From Acridotheres tristis (Eukaryota; Chordata; Aves; Passeriformes; Sturnidae), in NCBI GenBank assembly GCA_037013685.1, contig CM072892.1:20093501-20157500 (forward strand): a stretch of DNA of 64,000 bases, read 5' to 3'. A model generated the notes under the pieces. It worked only from the letters and a program-made list of their open reading frames with translations. It searched no databases and had not been told where the DNA came from. A program made the translations under genes and the position numbers. Shown here in pieces: positions 49,046-63,290 of this stretch. Position 1 is the stretch's first letter. Each line of letters opens with the position of its first letter.

Positions 49046-52000
49046 ATAGTTAAAGCAGAAAGTTTGATGTTTCACGTTTCAGGCTTTGTCATGTTTCCCA
49101 CTTGTACTGATTTTTAAATGTACAAATGGAATTTGTTTTAACAGGGATCCTGAGCAAGAGCCATGGTGTTCATTCACTTCAGGGTATTGCAATAACAATA
49201 GGAATTAAGAAATAGTTAATTTTTCTCCTTTATTCAAGCTACTAAAAAAATACTCATCCATATGTATTTAGAATCAACCTACATTTGTGGCTTTCAGCAT
49301 AGTTTGGATAAATATGATTCGCTTGGGAACTTTTTCAAAGGTATGACTTTTTACTTATTATGGTTGCATTGGTAGTTAGTTCATAGCCATTTAGAAAAAG
49401 AAATCATCCAAATTTCAGTATATTTCATCACACTCCCAGTACCTCCCTACTTGATTGTACTTTCTGTAATTGAATAATGGGAACTCAGTAGTTGAGTTTG
49501 GCCATCCAGCATTTTTTTTTTTTTTGCTTTCTCATAGAGATACAAAAGGATGTGTCTTGTATTCCATCCAGTAAAGATTGGGTTTTGATGTATTTTTGGA
49601 CACTGGCAGGAGATTTTCTGTTGGAGTGAACAGTGTTTAAATATGGAAGTCTGGTCTTGCCTGCTCTACCTCTGAGCAAAACCTTTTAGACTAAATATCA
49701 CTGTGGAGCCTAACCTCTGAGGTAGGCCATCAGATGAGCAGTGCTGGAGACTCTTACACCTATAGGATTCTATCAGCCTGGCAATCTAAAGGAATGTGGT
49801 TTTACTCTAAGGAACAACTACATACACTGAGTAGTAGTGAATGTATTAATTTTCTATGAAGAAGGTTTTTAACAACTAAACTAAATGAATCAGAAAAGTA
49901 AAGCTTGAATTTTAAAAGCATTTTGTCAAACTTTAAAATGTTTGATAATCAACAATTTTTCACCAGAGAACTTTATGAAAATTTTTATTTTTGTATATTT
50001 TGAGAGCCTTTGGGGCTTTTTGAGCAGAACACAGAAAATATTGATACAAAGGAGTACTTTTTATAGAAATTTACTTTCGGTGGCATTTTTTTTTATGTTG
50101 CCATTTCTCTTTTAATCTGCATTTACTGTAAGCATAAATTCACCACCTGGGATGTTTTGTTTTGTTCCCCCACAGATATAAATGACCAAGTAAGAGCAAG
50201 AACTGTTTTCTTCTATCATAGGGTGTTTGTGATTTTCCTGCTTTTTGAAAAAATAGCATTTCCCTGTTGCATAGTTCGGGTTAGGAATATCAGGCTTTAC
50301 TCGAGACCAGCAGCAGAAAACAAAACAAAAAAAGAAGTAAATCTACACAGTTTTAAACTTACTTCAATCTTAACCTTTGTAATGTCCACAACTTTTGATC
50401 ATGTGTTAGAAGAAACAGTTGTGACCATTTGGTGATAAATCATTTACTGGCATGCAAGGGTCCACTGGGCTTTGCTCCCACTCTTTCATCTTCAAAAACT
50501 TTCTGCACAGAAATATTTTTTTCTCACTAGAAGTTCAGTGCGTTTGGTGGAATTTTAATTTGGGTCTTGTTCCCTCTCCCCCCATAACAAGTATGCTGCT
50601 GAGTTGATGTTGTAGATTACAGGGTCAGAGAGTTAAAAATGCTTAATGTTTTGTGAATTTGCTGGCTCTGATCTGTTAAGCAGGCAGCAATAACTTTCCT
50701 GTCACTGGGGTTCAAAATCACAAAATCTTGGCATCAGGCTACCAGAGAGACTTTGCCCATCCCATCCTGCCCCCTATTTCCAAGGTGAACTTCAGTTTGG
50801 ATTACCTCATAATTGCAGAACAAACTTGCCTTTCAATCATTGCTCCATTTGCATTTGCTAAATTATGCTAAGTAAGCACACTTTTTAAAAATTATTATTT
50901 TTTTTTTTTTGCTTTTAATCCATACGATGAACTCATGATTCTCATAAATACTGAGATATTCAGAAAGTAAAATCCCCAGGGGACAATGATGGCCTATGAT
51001 TTATGATAAATTTTCATGGGTCTTGTTAGACATGTGGAGGTAATTTCTGCAGACTTGTGTTGAAGACCAGTGTGAGCTGGGGCCATGGGTAAGAATAAAT
51101 AGATGTGATAGGCACAGAGACTAGAGACTGGTCTCCATTCTCTTTTCACTGCTGCTGTGTTAAGAGGAGTTGGGAAAGCAGTCAGGTTTCTCTGGCATAG
51201 TGGTGCTTTCTGTGCACACCTCCCATCTGGGTGTTTTCCTGCCTCATGCTTTATACCAACCTTAGAAGTGGAGATTGCAGCAGGGGAGAGGGAGAAGGGA
51301 ACCTGACCTTGGTGTGTTGCACAAGTCCTGACCAACATGGGGCTTTGGTGAAGCAGCTGGTATAGATCAGAAGAGCCCTTGGTAGGAAGGGCAGGGCTGG
51401 TGAAAAGCTGCCCCCAGGATAGGAGAAATGCATTGGTTTTTCATGGATCTCATCCTCAGCCTCCTCCTTAGTTACATCTAATGAACAATGGTACAGCTGG
51501 GAATGTGGCCACACACAGTTTGTAGAGTTTCTTTTTGTAACTAGATCTTGGGAAAGATTTCCCTTCAATACAAAATTTCATGGATTTCCTTTGTGTGAGT
51601 TGTGAAAATAAACAAACAAACCACGTCCTGCAGTTGGAATGTTTCAGACACCGTGAAATGAATTTGATTTCCCTGTCTGATGGTATACCAGGGACACTGC
51701 TTGTAACAGATACCCTAATGGAATCTCAGTACATTTAGGTGTGGTTCTTCCAGTCAAGTATCTAGAATGAAAGTATATACTAAAGATGTGATGTTATGTC
51801 TATATAATTTTTAATTTTTATGCTTACATATATGTTTACAATATTTATTAAATTAATAGCAATTTGACCACCAGAGCTAATTAGTGGTCCATGACACCTG
51901 TTTTTAGGAGATTACCAGCTGTTTACCATTTATTGTCCCCAGTAACTGCAACTGCTCAGACCTCAGTGTATTTCCCACAGCTTTCCTCAACTGGCTGAGC

Positions 52001-55000
52001 CAGTTCTGCAATACTGAAGTGGCATTGACAAATGTTGTTACTTGATTATTATACTTGTTCAGGCATAGCAGGTTTGCATATTTGTGTTTCTTTTACTGGA
52101 TTAGTAAGAATTTATTTATGATAATTTAATTTGGTGTCCATCCCTTACATTTCTTTCTTTAGAATGACTGTGCCAGCTGGTCTGGTAATACAAATTAGTA
52201 TTTTCCTTAACATTTATAATATAGAATTGCATGCTACCACTCCTAGGTGTGACGAAATACTTATGCCCCACAGAAGATGCACAAAAGAACAAATAGTGTT
52301 TTGAATATCTTCTAAATATGAATAGTGCCAAATATTACTCCATCTTTTGCAGTCATGAAGGTTATTCTAGTCTAATAAAATGTCCTTAGTAAATAAGAGA
52401 GAAAAAATAGGAAGACAGAGATATGGGTATGTGTAGGGAAGTGTAACAATCCATGAGGTTAACCCAGTTAACCCAAGGCCCTTCAGCTTTTTATGTTATG
52501 TTTTTCCCTCTGTCAAACTGGCACACAGGGGTTTTATATAACCTGTCAATAACCAGCAGTATAGGGCTATGGAGAAGAAAGCCTTAAAGAAAGGCACATG
52601 ATGGATGTATTTGAAACGAGGAAGGACACAAAGAGAGTGAGGTTTCATGAGAAGGACCACAAGACAAAAGGGGGTAGAGTGAACACATGTGCTTATTTTT
52701 GGAGTCCACAGAACGTCTCTGCAAAGCATTAGAAACACTCCAGAGACAAGAGACTGAGTGGTACCATGCAGGTGACAGTAGGGAGTAAAATGTAGTATTA
52801 CTTCTTTCAGCATCGATATCCCATTGGATCAGTTTAAATATCTACTGTAGTTTCAAATAAGAGCTTATGAGCACGTCACAGCTGAAAGCTGCCAGTGCAG
52901 AGCTGTATCACTTTTTCCTGTTCATGCATACCCAGGTTTGGTCACATCTCTTTCCAGAGTGAAAAAAACTAGCCAGGAAGAACAACACTGTCATGTTATG
53001 GCCTTTGCAGGATGTCTGAAAGAATGTTCAGATATGATTTGACCTTCATCTGTTTTCCATGGCTTGGTATAAAGCATCTTTTTCCAATGCTTTCTCATTT
53101 TAATTTGTGGTCAGGCCAGTGAAACGATGACACCTTCAACTTCCTGCTTTAAATTTATTATTTTTAATGTTTGCAAGGCGAGGTAATGCGGAGAACTGAA
53201 GTTGAGAACTTTTCTCAGAAACTTGGAAATCATACTGGATACCAGGATCACAATGTGTAAATGAAATGCTGGCTTCAGAGGTGACTAGGGAGTACCAGAC
53301 AACATAAAATGATTAGGCTATTCATTTGCAGACACGTGCATATACACTAGCACCAAGCATGAACTTCAGTGACACAAATAGTTTTAGACTCTAATTTACT
53401 TCTACTGCAGTTTGCTGTTATTTAGTCTTAAAGGTGTTGCTGAGAAAATTCAATCACCACTGTGCTTTTAAATTCTCATACACATAGTAAAAACTATTCC
53501 TGTATCTATAGATAGCCACAAATAAATCATATGTGCTGTAATGCATTCCTCTGCTGACATACTAGTTTTCTGACTGGTATTGAATGACTGAGGAGTCCCT
53601 TTCTAATATTTTTAGATTACATGATAGAGAAGGTAGCCTCTCCCTGACAATTCCACTGTTGTCTATGACCATGTTAGAGCTGTTATAAAGTAGCTGGTCT
53701 CCAAAAAGATGTACTGATGCCCAAACTGAGGCCTTTAATAAAGACTAAATGTGACTGCACTGATGTTTTAAAAGTTAATGTCACACCTGAAAGGAAAGCT
53801 GAAAGGGGAAGAAAAGGAGTTTGCTCTTGCTATTCTTAATACTTTGAGCAGCACAAATGCACTGAAGTACCCAGTGTGTCTCCTCCACGGCTCTTTTGGA
53901 GACTGAAACACTAAGTGCTGCTTCCCAAATGATGTCTAAGTTGCAGCCACTCTCCTGTTTTCTCCTCCTGTGATTTAACCTTGTGGGCTGCATCTGCTTC
54001 TCCAGTTCGAGAGTTGTTGAAAGTTTGAGGCAAAACCTTTTAAAATCAATGTGAGTCGTTCTTCTGGCTCTTATCAGGCTTTCTGTTCTTTGGTGTTATG
54101 GTAACATGACCCTCCGTTGACTTGTAATTATACACTTGAGGAACAAAGAGTGTGATAGAATGAAGCGGATGTTTCATTCCAGTAATAAGCTGACTGAACT
54201 GGGGAGGATTTACTGCAGCTGGCCAGAGCTAATGGCTGTGAGTATTGTGGTGGCTGAGAGTTCCCTCTCATGTGCGTGGAAATTCTGAGGAAAAACTAAC
54301 TCCACCAAGACCAAAATAATATTTACTAGTGGGAATTAAAAAGCCCATGTGATCCAAGGATGTCTGTCTCTGGGCTGGGAATGCTTACAGACAAGAGATG
54401 GGGAGCCAACTTATTGGAAGTTTTGGTCAGGACACACAAGCTGCTGATGAAAGGACCTGTCTGCAGTTGTCTTCTGCACATCTTAACAGGGGATCTCCTC
54501 TAAGAGAGGTTTTCTTTTTCCATTACATTTTCGCATTGCTGCTCTTCCAATTCTTTGAATAAGTGAGTAAAATGGGGACCTTCTTACATGCAATGATTGG
54601 TTTAATCCTTTGCAAAATTGATTTTGTGCTGGGAATTCGTCTGAAAACTCCCTACAGTGTGAGTTCTGTGTCCTTCCTCTTCCAGCATGCTGCAGTCCCT
54701 TTATTTGTATAGAAGGCTTAACTTAAACTGCCTTGAAGCATATAAACAAATAAAACAACATTAAATGCATAAGCCTCTGGTCTTCACCTTCATCCACTGT
54801 ATGTTCTCTATAATCAACAGTGATTATACAGCAGTGCCTATTTTTCCCTACAGGTGAAAGAGTTAACTATGCTGACACTGTAGGCTTTCCTTGTATACTT
54901 TTAGGTAAATTAATGTGTTTGGCATAAATGTCCACGTATATTTATGTTGAAGTATCACCCAGTAGTGACAGATCTCGTTGTCTGAGATACACGAAAGCCT

Positions 55001-58000
55001 GAGTGCTTACACATTTACAAGTTCTGTAATTATTTTGGTGTTTATTGTAGCTTTGCTTTTGTTCTGTCTCAGATCAAAAAGTACTGTATTAAAATTGAAG
55101 CATCACCCTGTTTCTTTTGTGAGGGTTGGAGGAGTAGGAGACAGAAAGGCACATGAGTGCACATACATAAGCATATAGGGATGAATATCCATGTACCTTG
55201 ACAGACAAATACACTGGATGTGTGAGAATTTAAGATCACCAAATATTCAATAAAGCATTTCTGTTTTCCATGCAGTACTATATTTAGGAGGCACATGACT
55301 ACTTGAAGCATAGAGATCTTTAGGTGGCTTGTTGCTCCTTTGGTACTTTTACATAAGCAAGTAGCCCCAGTAGTTGTGGATATGCATCATTAATGAATAG
55401 ACGTGGTTTTCTCACTGCCTGAATCTGAGACATATGAACATTTGGATGAGGACAGCTTGCATGATTCAGATAATATTCTGAAATTCCACTTTGATTTTTG
55501 AATGTTGTTAGCTTTCATTGAAAATGGTACTATGTTACAGTTCTTTCCCATCATCAGAATTTCCCATAAACAAGATGCTTGCTTAAAGCCAAATTCAACT
55601 CTCATAAACTCCAGAGATTAATTTGACCCATTATGCTATGGACAATTACTGTTACATGGATTTTTAATCTGGTTTCTTCCTCTACAATTCTTTTCGGGTT
55701 GGACTTTGTTCTTGGACACACTCTACTTAGTATTTTATTGTTATAATTCAGCTGTATTCAGCCTCTGCTGCTTTTATTTCTGATTTTCATGGATTCAATT
55801 CAGAAAATAAAATGGTGTACTATGATGAATTTTGTCACTAAACCTATTAGATACTAACTCATATGCCAATAATGCTGTGAAGCAATTTAAAAAAATTGCT
55901 ACATGCAATATAAAAATTAACTTCAGAGCTAAGTAAAAAACCAGTCCCTATAGTTATATAACCCTGGATACATTTTCTTTTAGAAACCTCAGTAAGAAAT
56001 CTGACTTGTGCTTCTATTTAGAACTCCTTAATGGTTCATATTTAGTTCTACCTGCGTGGTTCTTCCTTGTTTTTATATTTAACGTTAATACTTTAATTGC
56101 CAATAGCTGAACAACAAAAAGCTTCTACTATCTGAGTATTTTCATTAGAATTTCTCTTCTGTGCAGTAATCTATTAATTTTAAACTTGAAAGAAGGAAAC
56201 AAATTAGCGTAGGAAAATAGCACACTTCTTCGATTCCAGTAAGGTAATTCCTTCCTTTTCATAGAAAATCTTCTGACTGATAGACATACTAAAGAAACAA
56301 ATGCCTCTATCAAAGTCATCCTTAGGATTGCCTGATTTCCTCAGTTGTTACCATCAGTTGTAAAGTAAAGTCATGTAGACAGAGCTGGCACTCGTTCTAT
56401 CAGGGCAGAATTTGGATTTTAATTTTGGACAAGGACCCTCTGTTGGAGAGATAATTAGGGTCAACTTTTTGTCATCCCAGTGGACTGTCTTTCACATTGT
56501 CTTGTGGAATGGTGTTACTTCTGTTTTTTATAGAATAAACTTGGAAATTCCAAGTATATTTTGTTTCCCATTCTACTGCTAATGGCTGCAGAATTGATAT
56601 ATGCTGTACTTTTTCACAGAACTGTTTATGTTTCTTTTGTCATTGACCTAATCTTTAAGAAAATATGTACTTTTACACTGAGAGTGAATGGAAGGTTTAA
56701 CAGCTTAGAAGAAACAGCACTTCATTTTGTTTCATGCTTCTTGCTTAGTCCATTCTGTACAATTTTCTTTCCCCACGTCCTCAGCAATATGTAGCATATC
56801 TTCTACACAAGAGCTTTTCCTTGAGACCTGCCTTGCACATATTTTTTCATCCTTTTTTTTGTATTGTTCACTCCCCACTGAACAAGGATATTTATTGCAC
56901 AGAGGTAGCTAGTACAGGAGGGCAAAGTCTGCCTCCTGAGATATCAGTGACCTGGGGATGGCATGGTATAAGTATATTTTTATGGTTTCAACCTTCCTCT
57001 AAAGATAGAACACTTTATCAGTTGGAGAGACTAAATAGCTGCATCTGCTCCTAATCATGCAGGTAGTAGTGACCCTGCCATTGCGTGACATCTCCTTTCC
57101 TTTGCTTTCATTTTCCAATTCTGCTTGCCACTGCTTAAAACAAAAGGCATTTAATGATGTGATGGAACTTGAGGTAGGCAAGGCTCGCCTGTCTCTAGTT
57201 TGATCTCCCTGCACTACTTCATAATGGAAGACATAGGCAGTTTATTACAAAATCTAAATTAATGTTTTATCTGTAAATATGCTGGGAAGATATATGAAGC
57301 TGAACAAGGAAACGAGAATATTTAGGAAATACCATCTAAAGATTTCTGGCCTCTTCTTTGGATTCTCTTAGTGCTATATAAGCAGCATCAGTTGCAGACC
57401 AGCAAGTGGATTGCACTCAGTGTATGGATACAAGCTCCCAGGAGTAGGTGGGTCAGTCTGTGGATGTTCCTGAGCATGCAAATGCTGTGTCACTGTGTTG
57501 CTCAAGTCCAACTCCTCTCAGGGCTTTGTTCAGTTTGGAAGTGCTAGGTCAGCAATGTGCTCCTATTTAGGGGATGTTTATTGTGCAAGAGATACTGAGG
57601 GGAATAAAGAGAAAAGCATACCGCAATTTACATCCACCTGGAATCGACTGAAAATGCTTCTGGAGCTGAACTTTGGCATTAAATATGAGAAGACGAATTC
57701 AGATTTTCAGCACAGATTCTACTGAACCATACTGAAAGCAATTGCACTAGATTTGCAAGAAAGGACTCAAGTAAAAAGCTGAGTTATTATCATTTAAAAA
57801 TGTTCAGAGAATGGGGCTATAGTGCTCAAAGTAGCACTAAAGATAAAATTGTTTTAATAGTGAAATATGATTATTCTTTCATAATTTATTCTCTGAACCT
57901 GGCTCATTGTGTTTGTGCCTAGTGTGTTTTTCAGTATTATAAAGTTAAATTTGACCTAAAGTGCTTACAGAAGACCAAAAAATGAAAATAAACATCAAAG

Positions 58001-61000
58001 ATGGTAGTTTTATAATTCTTTATACTTAGTTTTTTTCAAACTAACGTAAGTGTTGGAGTTCAAACTCAGTGGCTGTTTAATGCAGTCTGATATTTTTAAA
58101 CTCAGTATTTGTCAAAGTCACGCGGCAGAATTGTTTCATAATTTCACTTTTCATAATTAAAATAAATTGATTCTGAAGCCTCTTAACATCAAATATCGTT
58201 TTGATGTTTATCCTCATCTTCAAAAGATAAGCAGTATGGTACTCCCTTCCTCCCTTGTGCTAGAGAAGACGAGTCAATGCTGAAAGGAATCCTATAGCAA
58301 ATAGAGTTGCTGTTATCTCTTCAGGGTCCACCTAAAGAGCTGGATAAATTTGCAGCAGTGAGAGTTATATGTCAGGCTTGCCTAAAACAATCAGTGAAAA
58401 TCTCCGAAGTAAGTTAAAGCTGGGGAAATTCTCACTTGTTAGGGCACTTAGTCTACCCTGGTTTTCTGTGTACCTTCAGGGGGCAAACATGAGAAAGGTT
58501 TAGCATGACAGCAAAACATCCCAAAGGGCTATTTGCTTTTCTTTAGTCTCCACAAGAAAAGAAGAAAAAGAGTTTGAGGAGGTTCCACCCTTAAACAAGA
58601 TTGAGGGCCAGACCTCATTTTAAAGATTATTTGGCAAAAGAAACACAGACAAGAAAGTTTCCCGCAGCTAGTTCGTTTGAATGGTGACCTTTATCTTTCT
58701 CCAAGTGAAAATGAAAACTCTTCCTACGCTGCATGACCTCCAGTGGGGTTAGTCGGTTGCATCATGATGATGTTATATATCAACATCTGTTTCTACTGTG
58801 TCCTTTTCCCATATGTGTGTTCCATGTTAAGAAATTTTCTTCTTTATCTCTCTCCCATTTTTGCTCATCCTTAACACCTTTTATTTGGTTAGTTTGTTGG
58901 TTTTTGTTTTTTTTTTAACTATGCCTCATTTGTTCTCTCACTGCCCAGAAGTGTGACAGTGAGAAGAAAGCTGTCGGTACAAGAAAGGAATTAAGACACT
59001 TTTGGTTTTGGACCAGTTTCATAATCTTTTGCAGTTGACTGAGTTATCTCTGCTACAAGGGACCTCTGCAATAACTTTGCCAAAACTGCAACTGTTATAA
59101 TGGAATCCAAATTAAATGAATTTCAAAATTGGCACAGAAAGCATAGCTTTACATGTGTTCCCCCTAGGAATGGGTCAGAGGATTTTTTAGTCGCAGCTGG
59201 TTAGAATGTTGGCTAGGAAAACATTAACTGTCCATTAAGAATGAATAAACTTTTAGTATGAAGTAACATGCCAAATTCAAGTCTGAAATGTGATCTTTTT
59301 CCTGCATTCTCTCTCTTAATCTAGATTTTTACTTAATTCTTATTTCCAGTAGCTGTTTCCCTTGGAAAACATTGTGCTTGCAAAAGCTCTATTTGTATAA
59401 AGAGCTCTGATTTCAGCTATTTCTTCTGATAGTTGACTAGGATATAAAATTCTCAATGTTCAACATACCATGTAGAACACAAGCACAGCATATATAATTT
59501 GAAAAGTCTTAAAAGAGATAAGTTATGGGAAATATTGAAACTGATATTTAATGGTAATATCACTGTAATTAACACTTTACAATGTTCTTTGTAAAACCTC
59601 TTAAAGGGATCTTAGAATGTAAAAATCTTTACTGCACACTGGCTCTTCTTTACAGACAAAACTGCTTTCTGTGCAAGTAATTTCATTTTTTGTTGTCATT
59701 TTGATACTTTTTCTTGCAGATGAGGTCCTTTTTTGCTCGTTATGTGAAGGCCTATACATCCTCTGCCTTTGCAAGAACAACTGTTACAGAATTTGTCCTG
59801 TAGTCATGACAAATTTCTGAATCTAGTTCTGGGAAGGAGGGAGAGGGAGATTTCTTACTGGAATCAACAATGCTTTTCACTAGTATTGACATGAGAAAGA
59901 CCAGGACAGTAGTTGAGCACACTTCCTTTGCTGCCCTTCCTGGACAAGGGCTGTCCATCTTGCATAGTGCACTGTCCAGTAAAGCCCTAATTCCAAGAGA
60001 GACTTTTTGGCACTAAGATGAGTGGTTAATATTAAATCTGCCGTAGAGCATGACACCACCTTGGTAGTGAGGCAAACGAATGGTAAAGGTGTCTTCAGTC
60101 TCAGGTTTCTATATCCTGCAGATTTAAGCTGAATGCAACGTTGAACTGTGATGTCCAAGCAGAAATATTTCACTAGAGCAAAAGATTGGTAAGTCACAAA
60201 CAAGCCTTGTGGAACTAAAGTTAGTGTATAGAAAAATTATTTTCTAAGGATTGGAAAGAATCCTGTGAAACTTTGAGGTATATGGAGAGATTTAAATTAT
60301 AGATAAGGTAACAGCAAAAAACTGCTTTCATGATTTCTTGGGTTAAGAAGTTTGTGTCTGCTAGGGTCCTTCAAAATGTTTGATGACGGCCAAGAACACA
60401 GGGAATGCTATGCATCATGATGAGATTTACAGGAAAATGGGATCTCAGTGCAGGCGCCAGCTGGAAAAACCTGAAGAGTTCTGAAGAACTGCCACCACAA
60501 GTATCCTTAAAATGCAAGGTGAACTCATCGACTACAGGCTTCTGTTTGCCTGTAGATTGGCTCTTCCTGGTGCTGTAAGAATTTGTTATAATAATTTTAG
60601 AAAAGAAGGTGTGTAAAAGCTGTTTCTCCTGCAAAAATATTTGGTCACTTCCGAGGCTGTGCAGTAGCCAACACAAATGGGTAGAAGGGGTGAGGCCCCT
60701 CTTTCTGCAATACTTTGTGGACAGAAAAGGTGAAATATCTCATAGACTGATTGAATCCTTTTCATCTGTTTCTTGTCCCTTAGGAATATGTTCATGTGCG
60801 CAGGGAAGGAAACTGAGCACAGAGCTCTAATAAGATACATGTTGGTTTCAAGACATACAGTCTTCAAAAACCTATACAAGGGAATGCATTCTGACCTTTT
60901 CCATACCCATTTCCAAGACTGCATCTCTCCTGATGAGCAGTGGTGTTAATGTTTCTTATGCTATTTTGTTGTTTTTTCAGGAGATGTTCTTACCCTAGTG

Positions 61001-62908
61001 TGAGTACTTATAGTTGAGCAGCAAAGAGGTAGCAGCCTCAGTGTCACACAGCTTTACTCTCGCAAAGGCAGAAATGCTGAGTCTGGCTATTCAAAAGGCT
61101 GTAAAATGAAAATTGCTTAATTTAGAAGTAGCAGTGCTAGCAACCTTAGTTGTGATTTTATTAATATATGTGCACCTCCTTTTGGCAGAGATTACACTGC
61201 GTTTAAAAACTGCTGCAGATGCTTTTTGAGGGATCTAAGCCTGTCTATGTGGGTGGTGGGTTTTTTTTAAACAGCAGTAGGAGATTTCAGTCATGCTGCA
61301 GATTTCACACTTGAAAGAATTCACAAAATGTCCCATCCTTAGTCTGCTGAAAAGCTATAAAAAGTTAGGCTTAACTGGTCTAGTATTGCGGGATATATAA
61401 AAGGATTTCCGTCTAGCAAGCAAACAAAGGTACATCAGAATGAAAAGAAAATTCACATCCAAGAAAGAACTGGAAAGAAATTGTAGTTTTCATCTCTTTA
61501 AATGAGGCCTTGGATGAGAGCCTGAAAATTGAGTCTCTAGAAGGATTAGGAAGTAAACATCTTTACTTTTCAGTCTATTACAAGATTATATCAAAGCTCA
61601 TGATGAGTTGTTAAGGTGATGAAATACCTAAAGTTCAAGGCACCAAACTTTTGCTGATGACTGTATTTGGTAGCTATTAATCTAGCTTCTTATTGCAGAT
61701 TTAGAAAAATGAAGTGTTCTGACTTAATCCTCTCTCCTTGGAATCACCAGTGGTTCAGAGATTTATATGGTTTACCTCTCTCAATAGCTCAGTATCATCT
61801 TTCCATCTTCATGTGTCCACTGCTCTGTGACAGATACATGAATAACGAATTAATGCTCTGCCTCTTCACCCACCCCACTCAGTACAGTTTTGCATCTTAC
61901 TCAATAACAACAATTGTGAAATTTCAAACAATGATCTGTCAAGTTAATTCTGTATGCCTGGGGCTTCACAGAAAGGCAGAAGTCGTGTCACATCTCTGTG
62001 CCTTTAGTCCACTGTTCAGTATTGTGGCTTTGGAATGCAGAACTGGATTTCATCCCTGGTCTTTGTCAATCTGCTGAAATAATAATGCATAAATGTTAAC
62101 CCTCTTGTTATCAGTAAAATTATAGGAGCTGAATGGATAAGTGTTTTCTTCGCAGACTTCACAACAATCCATCTCAGGTATTTTCCAATATTGCTTGAAA
62201 AAACATATTGAAAAACTGGATGTATTATCTGTTGGGAAAAGCTTCTCCTTTGCACTCAGTATTTCATACACACACTTTCCAGTAAGGACACTTATAAATT
62301 AAGAGTTTCACAGAGAGAAAGGAGTAAGAGGTGCGGCAAGGTGAAAATAATTTTCATTTAGATTTCTTAATAGACACCTCAGGAAACTCACATTCCTCAT
62401 ACAATGCTACTGCTTCTGTCCAATTCATGTCCATGTGCCTCAGATTTTGGGTAGGGAGAGGCAAAGATGGACTATAACAAGGTCTTATACACACTGATAG
62501 TTGCAGTGACTGGGCAGGAGACAGGACATGACAAAAGGACCCTCAGTTCTTAATCTGAACTCTCGCTCTGAGAACGTATTCCATCAGGCACCCAATCTGA
62601 GCACCAACCTTGTGACCTGTTCAGACAGCCTATGGAGGTTTAGTAGACCCTCTTGGCTCTCTTTCACATGAAGGCTGTTCCAGTTTTATACTCCTTCTTT
62701 AATATTTTTGTTTCTAGTTTATGTAAATCAGAATGCCTTCATTATTCATAGGTGCACTTCATCTGGTTCTAAATCCTGAAAATCTCATGATATGTTATAG
62801 CCTTAAGCCCCATAGATACTATTTAAGTTGAGACAATTCATCACTGAATTCTTTCCAACTCTTGGTGAGACATGGAATTGCTGGCTTCTGAACAAGCTGA
62901 CAAATCAG
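49046..62908. other. Long gene-poor AT-rich stretch
   Basis: Nearly 14 kb in which I recognise no transposon, RNA gene or coding exon. T-rich runs occur near 49511 and 50900; a hairpin-forming AACATCAAA/TTTGATGTT pair lies at 58185-58208. TATA-like strings at 57375 and 61392 have no supporting context. Old diverged repeats are probably present but not readable by eye. Confidence 0.5.
58185..58208. repeat. Inverted repeat with 9-bp arms
   Basis: AACATCAAA at 58185-58193 pairs with TTTGATGTT at 58200-58208 across a 6-nt loop. The arm shares the AACATCAA word with the palindrome at 20474-20498, which may be chance in AT-rich DNA. Confidence 0.85.
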
Positions 62909-63290
62909 AACCACAGAATATACTGATGTGGAAAGGACCCACAAAGATCGAGTCCAACTCCTGGCCCTGCACAGAACAGCCCCAAGAACACCATGTGCCC
63001 ACATTGTCCAAATGCTTTTTGAGCTCTGTCAGGCTTGGTGCTGTGACCACTTCCCTGGGGAGCCTATTCCAGTGCCCAAACACCCTCTGGGTGAAGAATC
63101 TTTTCCTAATATCCAACCTAAACCTCCTCAACTCAGTTTCATGCTATTCTCTTGGGTCCTGTAACTGGTCACAAGAGAGCAGAGATCAGTGTCTGCACCT
63201 CTTCTTCCCCCCTTGAGGAAGCTGTAACTGCAATGAGGTCTCCCCTCAGTCTTGTCTTCTCCATGTTGAACAAGAGGATAGATGGGAAAT
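62905..63290 (-). mobile_element. CR1 LINE, C-terminal end of ORF2 and 3' UTR
   Basis: On the minus strand an open stretch encodes [19 protein letters not shown] and then [20 protein letters not shown], the hallmark end of avian CR1 ORF2. The 3' UTR with the reverse complement of CACAGAATATACTGATGTGG follows, close to 62910. Upstream, 63140-63290 matches the same CR1 segment as positions 1-120 of this window (both contain CTTGGGTCCTGT and GAGATCAGTG), so the two copies are of related subfamilies. It is 5'-truncated near 63290. Confidence 0.92.

Noticed and set aside
57370..57410. TATATAAG followed about 28 bases later by an initiator-like CAG
   Set aside because: Such strings are frequent in AT-rich DNA; no open frame, CpG island or splice donor follows convincingly.
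61390..61405. TATATAAAAGG promoter-like string
   Set aside because: No transcript structure is visible downstream; treated as chance.
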